Assembly (NCBI RefSeq): GCF_027913035.1
Contig: NZ_CP115775.1
Coordinates: 1 to 64,000 of the forward strand
From: Paracoccus albus
GTDB lineage: Bacteria; Pseudomonadota; Alphaproteobacteria; Rhodobacterales; Rhodobacteraceae
Direction: 5' to 3'
Length of the DNA stretch: 64,000 nucleotides
Within the stretch, counting starts at the first letter, position 1. Every line of letters begins with the position of its first letter. The notes beneath the pieces were generated by a model. It searched no databases, was not told the origin of the DNA, and saw only the letters and a program-made list of their open reading frames with translations. A program made the position numbers and the translations under genes. Positions 11,449-20,873 of this stretch are shown here, piece after piece.

Positions 11449-11745
11449 TCAGGCGTTGACGCTGTCTTTCAGAGCCTTCGCGACGGTCACTTTGACCTGC
11501 TTGTCGGCGGGCTTCTGCATCATTTCCTGGGTCTGCGGATTGCGGACCATACGCTCGGGACGAGCGCGGCAAGCGATTTTGCCGATGCCCGGCAGGGTCA
11601 CTGCACCACCATTGGAAACTTCGCGGGTTACCACGGCGGCAATCGCGTCCAGAGCGGCGGCAGCGGATTTTTTGTCGCTGCCCATTTCGTCGGCCAGAGT
11701 GGCGACGAGTTGGGTCTTGGTCATCGGCTTAGCGGCTTGAGCCAT
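11449..11745 (-). CDS. hup: HU-family DNA-binding protein
   Basis: The 98-residue product is a small dimeric nucleoid protein that bends DNA. It has the HU fold: helices with MTKTQLVATLADEMGSDKK, the beta arm GGAVTLPGIGKIACRARPER, and NPQTQEMM before the C-terminal helix. The tip of the arm reads RPERMVRNPQT, where HU usually has a conserved RNPxT/Q motif, so it is a true HU and not an IHF subunit. ATG 11745 follows GAGGAGAC at a good distance. It is monocistronic, with a strong terminator downstream. Confidence 0.93.
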   Translation of the reverse strand: MAQAAKPMTKTQLVATLADEMGSDKKSAAAALDAIAAVVTREVSNGGAVTLPGIGKIACRARPERMVRNPQTQEMMQKPADKQVKVTVAKALKDSVNA

Positions 11746-11932
11746 TATCTGTCTCCTCGTTGCCCCGAAAGTGGGGAAAGTTCAGCGCCGCTTGCGCGGC
11801 ATGTCCTCTGCTACACAGGGTTTCGCAGAATATTTCAACCGTTTTTCTCTATCCGGACGCAGCAATCGCTAAGAAAGAGCGTTTTCCGCCGATTCTTATG
11901 GCATGACGCAGCGTCAACATTGGTTAATATGC

Positions 11933-13411
11933 CTATAAAAACGCGGTCTCGCTGAACGAACGAAGCTTGCGCGAGTGGATCCTTTCAAGCGGCATATCAC
12001 GCAGTTTCTCCATCGCGCGAACACCGATCAGCAGGTGATTAGCAACTTGCGTGCGGTAGAAATCAGTCGCCATGCCGGGCAGTTTCAATTCGCCATGCAA
12101 AGGTTTGTCCGAAACACAAAGCAGCGTCCCGTAGGGCACCCTGAAGCGGAAGCCGTTGGCGGCGATGGTGGCGCTTTCCATGTCCAGCCCGATCGCGCGC
12201 GACAAAGACAGTCGGTGGATCGGTCCCGACTGGTCCCGAAGCTCCCAGTTGCGGTTGTCGATGGTGGCCACTGTGCCGGTGCGCATGATCCGTTTCAGCT
12301 CATACCCTTCCAGCTCCGTGACCTCTGCCACGGCTTCCTGCAGTGCCACCTGCACTTCGGCCAATGCAGGGATCGGCACCCAGACCGGCAGATCATCGTC
12401 CAGAACGTGATCTTCACGCAGATAAGCATGTGCGAGAACGAAATCGCCAAGACTCTGAGAGTTCCGCAGCCCCGCACAATGCCCGACCATCAGCCATGCG
12501 TGGGGACGCAGAACGGCAATATGATCCGTCGCGGTTTTCGCGTTTGACGGACCGACACCGATATTCACCAGCGTGATGCCCTGATTGTCGGCCCGCTTGA
12601 GATGATAGGTCGGCATCTGTGGAAGCTTGGCCAATGCCGAAATCTTGCCGTCAGGCGTGTCAATGATCTGGTTTCCGGGCGCGACGAAGTCGACATAGCC
12701 GGATTCCCGGTCGCCAAGGGCCTGACGGGCAAATGCTTCGAACTCGTCAACATAGAACTGATAGTTCGTGAACAGAACGAAGTTCTGAAAATGCTTCGGG
12801 TCCGTCGCGGTGTAATGCGCAAGCCGTGCAAGCGAATAGTCGATCCTCTGCGCGGTAAAGGGCGCAAGGTCCTCGGCCCCGTCGGGGTGGGGCACGGCCA
12901 GTCCGTTGACGATATCGTCGTTAACTGTGTTCAGGTCAGGCACGTCGAAAACGTCGCGAAGGCTGAAATCCAAAACACCTTCCTGGGGCACGTTCAGGTC
13001 GGTCCGCGTCGCCACCGCAAAATGGACTGGCATCGGGGTCGTGCTGTACCCGACTGCGACGGGTGTGTCGTGGTTCTTTATCAGAAGGCCAAGCTGCTCT
13101 TTCAGATAGTGACGAAACAGGTCAGGTCGGGTGATGGTCGCGGTATAGCTGCCCGGCGTTGCGACATGGCCAAAGGACAACCGTGAATCGGTTTTGGAAT
13201 GGCTGGTCGTGGTCAGCCGGACTTCGGGGTAATAGGCGCGATACCGCGCTTCCGGTTGGCGTCCGCCAAGTGACGCGACGAAATGCTCGGTCAGGAAGCC
13301 CGATGCGCGATCGTAAAGCTCGCACAGCCTTTCCACGGCCGCTGCAGGATCGGTGAAATATTCCTGCTCGACCGGTCTCGGCGTTTTCAGGGGCAGAATC
13401 TTGTCGTTCAT
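11933..13411 (-). CDS. amn: AMP nucleosidase
   Basis: Amn hydrolyses AMP to adenine and ribose 5-phosphate and helps set the adenylate pool. The 492-residue product is close to the length of the E. coli enzyme. It has the N-terminal AMP-nucleosidase domain (to about 180) and a C-terminal nucleoside-phosphorylase-like domain with VNIGVGPSNAKT, LRPHAWLMVGHCAGLR and the purine-binding region IGLDMESATIAANGFRFRVP. The start follows AAGAGG. It is transcribed away from the divergent monooxygenase gene. Confidence 0.93.
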   Translation of the reverse strand: MNDKILPLKTPRPVEQEYFTDPAAAVERLCELYDRASGFLTEHFVASLGGRQPEARYRAYYPEVRLTTTSHSKTDSRLSFGHVATPGSYTATITRPDLFRHYLKEQLGLLIKNHDTPVAVGYSTTPMPVHFAVATRTDLNVPQEGVLDFSLRDVFDVPDLNTVNDDIVNGLAVPHPDGAEDLAPFTAQRIDYSLARLAHYTATDPKHFQNFVLFTNYQFYVDEFEAFARQALGDRESGYVDFVAPGNQIIDTPDGKISALAKLPQMPTYHLKRADNQGITLVNIGVGPSNAKTATDHIAVLRPHAWLMVGHCAGLRNSQSLGDFVLAHAYLREDHVLDDDLPVWVPIPALAEVQVALQEAVAEVTELEGYELKRIMRTGTVATIDNRNWELRDQSGPIHRLSLSRAIGLDMESATIAANGFRFRVPYGTLLCVSDKPLHGELKLPGMATDFYRTQVANHLLIGVRAMEKLRDMPLERIHSRKLRSFSETAFL

Positions 13412-13504
13412 GAAAGACCTCTTGTTTGAGCAAGAGTGCCAGCCGTGCGCGACACTGGCAAGACGCCCGGCGAGTGCCTAGATCGTCGGGGAAAGGAAAT
13501 TTTC

Positions 13505-14500
13505 ATGCGTTATTCCATACTTGATCTTGCCCCTGTTCCCGAAGGATCAACGACCGCAGAGGCGATTGCCAGCAGCGTCGCGCTTGCGCAAATGGCCGAC
13601 GGGCTAAACTATCATCGCTATTGGCTGGCAGAGCATCACAATATGATAGGCATCGCTTCTGCCGCGACCTCGGTCATGATCGGGCATATCGCTGCGCATA
13701 CATCGCGCATTCGTGTGGGTGCCGGCGGGATCATGTTGCCGAACCATTCGCCGCTGTCGATTGCCGAACAGTTCGGAACGCTTGCCACGATTCACGGAGA
13801 TCGCATTGACCTTGGGCTGGGCCGTGCGCCGGGCGGGGACGGTGCTGTTTTCCGTGCGCTGCGCAAGACGCCCGATATGGCCGAGAATTTTCCCCATGAC
13901 GTTCTGGAACTGATCTCTTATCTCGGGGACGCAGCGCCTGATGCGACTGTTCTGGCGCATCCGGGGCAGGGGACTCATGTGCCGGTCTGGATGTTGGGAT
14001 CGTCACTGTTCGGCGCACAACTGGCCGCAGTGCTGGGTCTGCCATATGCATTTGCTTCGCATTTCGCGCCCGGTGCATTGGACGAGGCCCTGCCGCTTTA
14101 TCGCGACAGGTTTGAGCCGGCGGGTCGCGCCGATGCACCCGATGGGCCGCATTTCATGCTGGCCGTGAATGTGATCGCAGCGGAGACGGATGAAGATGCC
14201 GACTATCTGCAATCCAGCCAGAAGCTCGCCTTCGCGCGACTGCGCAGCGGGAAGCCGGGAAAACTGCCCGCGCCGACGCGTGATCTGTCTGAAATCACCC
14301 CTCCGTTGGAGCGTATGGTGGGCCAGGCGCTGCGGGTCAGTGCGGTCGGAAATCCGGCGACGGTGCGGACGCAACTGGCGCAGCTGATCGACCAATACAA
14401 GCCGGATGAACTCATCCTGACCGGCCAGATTCATGATCCGGAAGCGCGACGCAATTCGTTCCGGATCGCGGCGGAAGTTCTGGATGAAATAGGCAAGTGA
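13505..14500 (+). CDS. LLM-class flavin-dependent oxidoreductase (luciferase-like)
   Basis: The 331-residue product is a bacterial-luciferase-like TIM-barrel monooxygenase that uses reduced flavin. It begins [14 protein letters not shown] and shows [27 protein letters not shown] and [11 protein letters not shown], all typical of the MsnO8-like group. The oxidised substrate is unknown. I choose ATG 13505, preceded by GGAAAGGAAA; the frame is open to 13436 but those residues are unlike the family. It lies head to head with amn and is followed by an SDR gene after about 45 bases. Confidence 0.88.
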   Translation: MRYSILDLAPVPEGSTTAEAIASSVALAQMADGLNYHRYWLAEHHNMIGIASAATSVMIGHIAAHTSRIRVGAGGIMLPNHSPLSIAEQFGTLATIHGDRIDLGLGRAPGGDGAVFRALRKTPDMAENFPHDVLELISYLGDAAPDATVLAHPGQGTHVPVWMLGSSLFGAQLAAVLGLPYAFASHFAPGALDEALPLYRDRFEPAGRADAPDGPHFMLAVNVIAAETDEDADYLQSSQKLAFARLRSGKPGKLPAPTRDLSEITPPLERMVGQALRVSAVGNPATVRTQLAQLIDQYKPDELILTGQIHDPEARRNSFRIAAEVLDEIGK

Positions 14501-14543
14501 CAGTGAGGCCTATCGTTTTGGTTTTCATGAGGGCTGAGTTGTC

Positions 14544-15425
14544 ATGGACATGCTGATCTTCGGGCATGGATATACCGCCGCCGCATTGACTCGGCGTCTT
14601 TGCGCTGCGGGTTGGAGTGTGTCTGGCACGACCCGCGGCGATCCGGGGCGTGTTTCGGCGGCCGGGGCGAAGCCGATAAACTGGTCGGATGACAATGGGC
14701 GGCTGGAAGATGAGATAGAGCGTGCGGACGCGATCCTGTCATCCGTCGCGCCGGACGCGAGCGGTGCGGCGGGTGGGGCCGATCCGGTCATTGCTCGATT
14801 TGCAAGTTCGTTGCGAACTGCGCGACCGAAATGGGTTGGCTATCTGTCCTCGACGAATGTCTATGGCGATCATGGCGGCGACTGGGTGGACGAAGAAACG
14901 CCACCCAATCCCACTATGTCGCGCGCAAGGGCGAGGCTGAAAGCTGAAAGGGAATGGGCAGACCTGTCCGAACAGGCGGGTTGGCCGCTTAGGATATTCC
15001 GGCTTGCCGGCATCTATGGTCCCGGTCGCGGTCCGATAGAAAAGCTGCGCAGCGGCCGGGCGCGCCGCATCGTGAAGCCCGGTCAGGTTTTTTCGCGGAT
15101 ACATGTCGATGATATTGCCGGTGCGGTCATGGCATCTCTGTCTCAGCCAACCGGGGCATCTGGGTCGCGTGTTTTCAACCTATGCGACGACGATCCGGCA
15201 CCACCACAGCAGGTGATTGCCGAGGCGGCGCGAATGTTGGGCCTGCCTGCGCCGGAGGAAGAGGATTTCGCCTCGGCAGATATGTCGTCGATGGCGCGCA
15301 GCTTCTATGCGGATTCCAAGCGTGTCAGCAATGCGCGCTTGAAGTCCGAACTGGGCTATAAACTGCTTTATCCTGACTATCGGTCTGGTCTTGCGGCAAT
15401 CTTGCAGGCCGAAGATCGTGTCTGA
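14544..15425 (+). CDS. NAD(P)-binding SDR / epimerase-like protein (YeeZ type)
   Basis: The 293-residue product is an atypical short-chain dehydrogenase of the SDR_a4/YeeZ group. The N-terminal Rossmann motif is GHGYTAAALTRRL (G-x-G-x-x-A in place of the usual G-x-x-G-x-x-G), followed by SSTNVYGDHGG, where the YxxxK lysine is not obvious, and RLAGIYGPGRGPI. Such proteins are often called nucleoside-diphosphate-sugar epimerases, but without the full catalytic Tyr-Lys pair the reaction is uncertain. A second in-frame ATG lies at 14550. It probably shares a transcript with the upstream monooxygenase. Confidence 0.78.
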   Translation: MDMLIFGHGYTAAALTRRLCAAGWSVSGTTRGDPGRVSAAGAKPINWSDDNGRLEDEIERADAILSSVAPDASGAAGGADPVIARFASSLRTARPKWVGYLSSTNVYGDHGGDWVDEETPPNPTMSRARARLKAEREWADLSEQAGWPLRIFRLAGIYGPGRGPIEKLRSGRARRIVKPGQVFSRIHVDDIAGAVMASLSQPTGASGSRVFNLCDDDPAPPQQVIAEAARMLGLPAPEEEDFASADMSSMARSFYADSKRVSNARLKSELGYKLLYPDYRSGLAAILQAEDRV

Positions 15426-15463
15426 CCCGGATTTTTCGGGCCACGCCTTGGTTGCTGTAGATT

Positions 15464-16225
15464 TTATAGCTTAGCCTTGCGGATTCGAATGATCTGCTCG
15501 GCCAGCAACTCGCACAGGACCAGCTTTGAAACGACCGGGCCAAGCTCGCCACGCTCTGGCAACGGGGAAAGCGGCGTTGCGATCAGCACCTTGTCGCAAA
15601 GCTGATTGAGGTCAGCGATCCGGCGCCCGGAAATCGCGACGCGGTATGCGCCCCGGATGCCCGCCGTTCGCAGCATTGCTTCTACGCGGGACGTCAGACC
15701 GGTTTCAGACACGGTGATATAGACCGAACGGTCGTCGATTGCGCCAATGATCTCTTCAGCAATGACGGGGTCCTGAATCCCGCGCGCGATCAGCCCCAGC
15801 CGTGAAAAGCGATAGGCCAGAAGCTTTGCGGTTATCCCCGAAACCCCCGCGCCGAAAATGTCGATGTGACGTGCAGCGACAAGTTTCATTGCCACCGCGG
15901 CGAGATCGCTGTCACTGGCTTCGTCGACGGTTGCGCGCACTGCGTTGGTGATGCGCGTTCCGAAATCGGTTTCTCGTGGTGTGGCGCCGTTGCGATAGGC
16001 GATATCCGAGGCAAGTGAGATCTTGAAATCCGTAAAACCATCAAAGCCAAGCTTCCGGCAGAAACGAGCAATACTCGCCTCTCCGCTGCCAGCGAGAGAT
16101 GCGAGCTCAGACATAGATGCGCGAACAGCCGTATCAGGTTCTTTCACAATGAAATCCGCGATCCGTGCCATTGCGTCGGGCATGTCATCCCGGCTGGTCT
16201 CTATCAATCCAAGCACATGCCGCAT
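15464..16225 (-). CDS. MurR/RpiR-family transcriptional regulator
   Basis: The 253-residue regulator has an N-terminal HTH_6 domain (about 1-75, with MSELASLAGSGEASIARFCRK cut at the family's usual helix) and a C-terminal SIS sugar-phosphate-binding domain (about 110-245, with HIDIFGAGVSGITAKLL and VYITVSETGLT). RpiR-type proteins sense phosphosugars and regulate sugar catabolism. ATG 16225 has GGAGG at good spacing; an upstream TTG would include that site. It is followed, facing the same way, by a HAD phosphatase and a sugar isomerase upstream of it, and these face a large ABC operon, which suggests it controls that locus. Confidence 0.87.
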   Translation of the reverse strand: MRHVLGLIETSRDDMPDAMARIADFIVKEPDTAVRASMSELASLAGSGEASIARFCRKLGFDGFTDFKISLASDIAYRNGATPRETDFGTRITNAVRATVDEASDSDLAAVAMKLVAARHIDIFGAGVSGITAKLLAYRFSRLGLIARGIQDPVIAEEIIGAIDDRSVYITVSETGLTSRVEAMLRTAGIRGAYRVAISGRRIADLNQLCDKVLIATPLSPLPERGELGPVVSKLVLCELLAEQIIRIRKAKL

Positions 16226-16307
16226 GTGAAAGCCGCCCTCCTTCAAAGCCGGATCACTTTGCGTTGTATTTTAGCGGCCTGCAAAGACAAGGAAAACGCG
16301 CCTTCGC

Positions 16308-16988
16308 CTAGATGCCCGTCAGTGACCATGCTGCCTGATGACGCAGATATTCGGCAAGCTCTTGCGCGGAACCAACGACGAAAGAAGCACCTGCCGCAAG
16401 CAGAGAGCCCGCGCTTTCAGGGCCGCAATGGCTTCCGCCTGTGAATCCGATGGCAGAGGCGCCCGCCGCGACGGCACCGGAGATGCCGCTGACGCTGTCG
16501 TCGATGACAGTGCAGCGGCGGATATCCGCGCCGAGCCGAGCGGCAGCAAAATAGAACAGATCAGGCGCTGGCTTCCCTTCCGCGACATCTTCAGCGCTGA
16601 ATACATGGTTGCCGAAATGCTCTGCCAGTCCCGTCAGGCGCAGCGACAGGGCCAGCCGCCTGTGACCGCTATTTGACGTGACGCATGACGGAACTTCCAG
16701 CCCACTAAGAACGGCCCGTATCCCCGAAACCGCCCTTAGCTGGTGGTGAAAGCGCTGAAGCAGAAGCTCATCATATCGTGCCTCCATCGATGGTGACAGA
16801 TCTACGCCAAGATCCTCTCGCAGAATGTTGCGAGCATGTGCCGCGCTTTTGCCGGTGAACATTGCCGATGCCTCGGCGATGCTAAGCTCAATTCCCAAGG
16901 CTGACAGGCATTCAACCATCGTTTCGGTCGCCAGACCTTCGCTGTCAACCAGCACGCCGTCACAGTCGAAACAGATGAGGTCCGTCAT
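16308..16988 (-). CDS. HAD-family hydrolase (phosphatase/phosphoglucomutase-like)
   Basis: The 226-residue cytoplasmic product is a HAD subfamily IA enzyme. Motif I is FDCDGVLVDSE (nucleophile Asp and acid/base Asp), motif II is CVTSNSG, and the KPAPDLF and VIDDSVSGISGA strings are motifs III and IV. It probably dephosphorylates a sugar phosphate. ATG 16988 puts motif I right at the N terminus as usual. An ATG at 17039 overlaps the stop of the upstream isomerase by four bases and could be used by coupling, adding 17 residues. Its neighbours are a sugar isomerase and an RpiR regulator. Confidence 0.85.
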   Translation of the reverse strand: MTDLICFDCDGVLVDSEGLATETMVECLSALGIELSIAEASAMFTGKSAAHARNILREDLGVDLSPSMEARYDELLLQRFHHQLRAVSGIRAVLSGLEVPSCVTSNSGHRRLALSLRLTGLAEHFGNHVFSAEDVAEGKPAPDLFYFAAARLGADIRRCTVIDDSVSGISGAVAAGASAIGFTGGSHCGPESAGSLLAAGASFVVGSAQELAEYLRHQAAWSLTGI

Positions 16989-17035
16989 GCGGATGCCTGT
17001 CGAGGTTGCGTCATTGGGATTGGTCCGTTGATGCT

Positions 17036-17857
17036 TCATTGGGCAAGCTGTCTGCTGCGAAGGAATTCAGCCGATGGCAGGATCGTCGCATAATCGCGCA
17101 GTTCCAGGATCAGCCGGGGTTTGGATTCCAGCTGTCCGAGCGCGGCGAACACCGCGTCCCAAATCACCGTGCCCTTGCCGATTGCCCAGTGGCGATCTGC
17201 ATATCCGTCGGCGTCCTGCAGGTGAATATGTTCCAGCAGATTGCCCGCGCGATGCACGAAGTAGTCGACAGGGGGCGCCCCTGTCGAGCCATGTGCATAA
17301 TGCGCGTGGCCAGTATCGATCGACACCTTCACCGCATCGCTGCCAAAGCTGGCCGCAAGTTCGCACCTAGCGTCAGGATCTTTATCCTCGATATTTTCCA
17401 GCACCATCGTCACGTTTGCATTTTCGGCGCGGGAGACGACGGTATCAAGCGTATCATGGACAAGATCCAGCATCTCCTGCCGCGCATCAGGCAGGTTGTC
17501 GAGGTTGTTGTAGGACCATGTTGTGAAAGGACTGTGAATCACCATCTGCGTCGCCCCTAAAGCTTCACAGACCTCTATTCCCTGCATCATTCTGTGCGTG
17601 GTCAGGCGGCGCAAATCCGGGTCGGGATTGGCAAGTGTCAGCCCCCAGAATGGACCGTGGATCCCCAACCTGCCCGCATAGCCGTCCAGCAGGCGTTGCG
17701 CATGTGCGACCTTGTCCGACCAATCACCGTTCAGCGTATCAGCGGTGATGAAGTCCTGCAATTCCAGATCGCGCTGATCCACGATGATCCAGTCCCGAAG
17801 GGTTTCGAGTACCGATAGTGGCATGGCGGCGCCAAGGACGGGAAGTGCTGACATCAT
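17036..17857 (-). CDS. Sugar phosphate isomerase/epimerase (AP-endonuclease-2-like TIM barrel)
   Basis: The 273-residue product is a xylose-isomerase-like TIM barrel. Recognisable elements are LGIHGPFWGLTLANPDPDLR, MVIHSPFTTW, MVLENIEDKDP, the metal site VSIDTGHAHYAHG and HIHLQDADGYADRH. His, Glu and Asp residues at these places fit a divalent-metal-dependent isomerase or epimerase. Two ATGs in tandem (17857 and 17854) follow GGAA; the longer frame to 17953 lacks family similarity. It is the first gene of a minus-strand unit with the HAD hydrolase and is divergent from the family-5 ABC operon. Confidence 0.84.
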   Translation of the reverse strand: MMSALPVLGAAMPLSVLETLRDWIIVDQRDLELQDFITADTLNGDWSDKVAHAQRLLDGYAGRLGIHGPFWGLTLANPDPDLRRLTTHRMMQGIEVCEALGATQMVIHSPFTTWSYNNLDNLPDARQEMLDLVHDTLDTVVSRAENANVTMVLENIEDKDPDARCELAASFGSDAVKVSIDTGHAHYAHGSTGAPPVDYFVHRAGNLLEHIHLQDADGYADRHWAIGKGTVIWDAVFAALGQLESKPRLILELRDYATILPSAEFLRSRQLAQ

Positions 17858-17996
17858 AAGATTCCATATGAAACATACCGGGTATTTCCGGTCGTGGTTG
17901 TGAGGTTTCGGCCCTGACCAGAGGACCCGGATGCGGTAAGATTTACCCTGCATTTGTGACGGTATGATCTCAGAACTTCATATTTTTCACGAATAA

Positions 17997-18011
17997 TGGA
18001 GGAATACTCCA
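17997..18011. promoter_or_regulatory. Inverted repeat in divergent intergenic region, candidate operator
   Basis: The 15-base palindrome TGGAG-GAATA-CTCCA lies in the 297-base region between the sugar isomerase and the substrate-binding protein gene. Its place between two divergent units of a presumed RpiR-controlled locus makes it a candidate operator. The binding protein is inference; the repeat itself is seen. Confidence 0.4.
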
Positions 18012-18154
18012 CATTTCATCAGACCGTGTTCGAAGCGTCGCCGAATCGTTACACGCACGGGGCTAATTGGCAGCAGTTTCGGCGTGATTGCGCACGAAAC
18101 ACGCAATTCTGCGTTCCGGGCAAGGCCCGGTATCCGCTATTCAGGAGAACGGAA

Positions 18155-19795
18155 ATGATCCGATTGAATCGACGTCATGCGCTTGGTTTGATGGGTGCGA
18201 CCGCAGGCGGGCTTATGCTGCCGGGCTATCTGCGTGCGCAGGGAACCCGCCCCTCGGTGACCATTGCTGTCCAGAAGATCACCATTAACAATACGCTAGA
18301 CCCTTGGAATGAACAGTCCAATGTAGGAGAGCGTGTGTTCTATCCGAACCTCTGGGAAGGGCTGATCCTGCGTGACTGGATGGGCGATCAGGGTCCGGTC
18401 CCCGGTCTGGCGACGGAATGGACGCGCATCGACGACAAGACGCTGGAGCTGAAGTTGCGTCAGGGCGTCAAGTTCCACAACGGTGACGAGATGACGGCGG
18501 AAGACGTCGCCTTTTCATTCTCGCCCGAGCGTTGTTTTGGGGATACCCAACCGGTCGGTGGCAAAACCATCTATGCAGCGGACTTCGCGCCTCAGACCGA
18601 AAAAGACCTGCCCGCGAATCTACCCGGCGTCAGCCGTCGCCTGTGGCCGTCGCTGGAAGGGATAGAGATCGTCGACAAATACACTGTGCGCCTGCACAAC
18701 GCGACGCCGGATGTGACGCTGGAAGGTCGCCTGTATTCAATGGGCAGCCAGATCACCAGTCGTCGCGCCTGGGACGAAGCCGCCAGCTATGCCGAGTGGG
18801 CGGCGAAGCCCGTCACCACCGGCCCCTATATGGTCGAGGATCATCGCCCCGATGTGTCGCTGACGTTGGTTGCGTTTGACGATTACTGGGGCGGTCAGGT
18901 GCCGCTGCAGCGCATCACCTTCGTTGCCGTGCCAGAGGTTGCCAGCCGTGTGAATGGTTTGCTGTCTGGTGAATATGACTTTGCCTGCGACCTGCCGCCG
19001 GATCAGATCGATCAGGTTCAGAACGCGGATGGGTTTGAGGTGCAGAACTCGACGATCTGGAACCATCGTATCTCGGTGTTCAACACCCAGAACGAAACCC
19101 TCGCAGATCCGCTGGTCCGCCGCGCGATGACCCATTCGATTGACCGCGATGCAATCGTGCAGGCACTGTGGAAGGGTCAGACCAATATCCCCGCCGGGCT
19201 TCAGTTTGACAGCTTCGCTAGCTCTGACATGTTCATCGAAGGCTGGGCGCCGCCGGAATACAACCCGGAACTGGCCAAGGACCTTCTGAAGCAGGCCAAC
19301 TACAAAGGCGATGCGATCCCCTATCGCCTGTTGAATAATTACTACACCAACCAGACGGCCAACGGCCAGATCATGGTTGAGATGTGGAAGCAGGTCGGCC
19401 TGAATGTCGAAATCGAGATGAAGGAGAACTGGGGCCAGATCCATGATCCCGCAGGCCTGAAGGGTGTCCGTGACTGGTCGGCCTCCAACACGATCAACGA
19501 CCCGATCACACCTATGGTGGTTCAGTTCGGTCCGAATGGCGAAGTTCAGCAGAAGCAGGATTGGTCCAATGCCGAGCTGAACGAGTTGTCGGTCGTGATG
19601 GAAACCTCTACCGACCGTGCGAAACGCAAGCAGGCCATCGCCCGTATGCTGGAAATCGCTGAGCGTGAGGACCCGGCCTATCAGGTTCTGCATCAGAATG
19701 CGGTCTTCACCGGCATGCGCTCTGATCTGGGGTGGAAGGCGGCACCAGCTTTCGCAATGGATTTCCGCGCAGGCAACTGGACGACCAGCAGCTAA
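18155..19795 (+). CDS. ABC transporter substrate-binding protein, family 5 (peptide/oligosaccharide type)
   Basis: The 546-residue protein belongs to the SBP_bac_5 family. It starts with an export signal containing twin arginines (NRRHALGLMGATAGG) and ending around YLRAQG, so Tat export is likely. Family features include VFYPNLWEGLILRDW, FHNGDEMTAEDVAFSF and RRAMTHSIDRDAIVQAL. Family-5 proteins bind peptides, oligosaccharides, nickel or opines, so the ligand is open. ATG 18155 follows AGGAGAACGGAA; an upstream start in the same frame is unsupported. It heads an operon with two ATPases and two permeases and is followed by a strong hairpin. Confidence 0.9.
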   Translation: MIRLNRRHALGLMGATAGGLMLPGYLRAQGTRPSVTIAVQKITINNTLDPWNEQSNVGERVFYPNLWEGLILRDWMGDQGPVPGLATEWTRIDDKTLELKLRQGVKFHNGDEMTAEDVAFSFSPERCFGDTQPVGGKTIYAADFAPQTEKDLPANLPGVSRRLWPSLEGIEIVDKYTVRLHNATPDVTLEGRLYSMGSQITSRRAWDEAASYAEWAAKPVTTGPYMVEDHRPDVSLTLVAFDDYWGGQVPLQRITFVAVPEVASRVNGLLSGEYDFACDLPPDQIDQVQNADGFEVQNSTIWNHRISVFNTQNETLADPLVRRAMTHSIDRDAIVQALWKGQTNIPAGLQFDSFASSDMFIEGWAPPEYNPELAKDLLKQANYKGDAIPYRLLNNYYTNQTANGQIMVEMWKQVGLNVEIEMKENWGQIHDPAGLKGVRDWSASNTINDPITPMVVQFGPNGEVQQKQDWSNAELNELSVVMETSTDRAKRKQAIARMLEIAEREDPAYQVLHQNAVFTGMRSDLGWKAAPAFAMDFRAGNWTTSS

Positions 19796-19813
19796 GCCAA
19801 TCCGGCTGCAAAG

Positions 19814-19838
19814 CCCGGCCAGCCGCTTGCTGGCCGGG
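19814..19838 (+). promoter_or_regulatory. Intercistronic hairpin between SBP gene and ATPase gene
   Basis: A perfect 10-bp stem, CCCGGCCAGC/GCTGGCCGGG, with a 5-base loop lies 18 bases after the SBP stop. There is no T tract, so it is more likely a 3' stabiliser or partial terminator that raises SBP expression over the downstream genes. Confidence 0.7.
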
Positions 19839-19874
19839 TCTGCGGGTATTGCTGCCGAAATCGGGGGTTAAATC

Positions 19875-20873
19875 GTGACCAAGCTTGTAGAGATCCGCGA
19901 CCTTCGTGTTGCTTTCGATGGCATCGAGGTTCTGCATGGCATCAACCTGTCCGTAGCGCCGGGCGAGGCGCTTGGCCTTGTTGGCGAAAGCGGTTGCGGG
20001 AAGTCGGTGACATGGCTTGCGGCGCTTGGCCTGCTTCCGTCGAAGGCGTCAGTGTCCGGCAGTGTCGTGGTCGACGATCAGGAACTGTCGGGTGCAGCGC
20101 GGACGGTGCTGGAAAATGTGCGCGGCGGGCGCGTCGCAATGATCTTTCAGGACGCCTCAAGCGCGCTAAATCCGGTTCTCAAGGTCGGCAAGCAGTTATG
20201 CGAAGCGCTGCGGCTGCATCGTGGCCTGACTGGTGCTGCCGCGAAGGCGCGCGCTCTGGAATTGATGGATACCGTCGGCATTCCGGATGCGAGGGGACGG
20301 TTCAACCTCTACCCGCACGAGTTTTCCGGCGGTCAGTGCCAACGCCTTATGATCGCAATGGCAATCGCCGGAGAGCCGGACCTGCTGATCGCGGATGAGC
20401 CGACAACGGCGCTCGACGCGACGATACAGGCGCAGATCCTCGACCTGCTGACACAGCTTCGTCAAGACATGAACATGGCGATGGTCTTTATCAGCCATGA
20501 TCTCGGGGCGGTTGCACAGGTCTGCGAGAGGGTCTGCGTCATGTATGCAGGACGCATCGTCGAAGAGGGAGAGGTCAAAATGCTTTTTGACCGTCCAAGC
20601 CACCCCTATACACGCGGCCTGTTCGACGCGCTGCCGCGACTTGACGGTCCGCGCACGCCGCTGGTTCCGATCCGTGGCAACGTACCTGATCCGCGCAAGA
20701 AGCTGCCCGGCTGCGCCTTCGCGCCGCGATGCACGCAGGCGCGCGCGTTCTGTCAGCAAGAGGTGCCATCGCTTTTGCCGCAGACGGACGGGCGCAAGCT
20801 CGCCTGCGCCTTTCCTATCAGTCATTCCCGCCCGGCGGAAACGCCACAGAAGCAGTTCGAGGGGGCGCTGTGA
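19875..20873 (+). CDS. ABC transporter ATP-binding protein, DppD/OppD type
   Basis: The 332-residue cytoplasmic ATPase has Walker A GESGCGKS at 37-44, the signature [14 protein letters not shown], Walker [13 protein letters not shown] and the switch His in VFISHDLG. The C-terminal oligopeptide-transporter extension carries GCAFAPRC-x6-C, the cysteine motif seen in DppD/OppD proteins. The start is GTG 19875. It ends in TGATG, overlapping the next ATPase by one base. It energises the two permeases at 21867 and 22806. Confidence 0.92.
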   Translation: MTKLVEIRDLRVAFDGIEVLHGINLSVAPGEALGLVGESGCGKSVTWLAALGLLPSKASVSGSVVVDDQELSGAARTVLENVRGGRVAMIFQDASSALNPVLKVGKQLCEALRLHRGLTGAAAKARALELMDTVGIPDARGRFNLYPHEFSGGQCQRLMIAMAIAGEPDLLIADEPTTALDATIQAQILDLLTQLRQDMNMAMVFISHDLGAVAQVCERVCVMYAGRIVEEGEVKMLFDRPSHPYTRGLFDALPRLDGPRTPLVPIRGNVPDPRKKLPGCAFAPRCTQARAFCQQEVPSLLPQTDGRKLACAFPISHSRPAETPQKQFEGAL

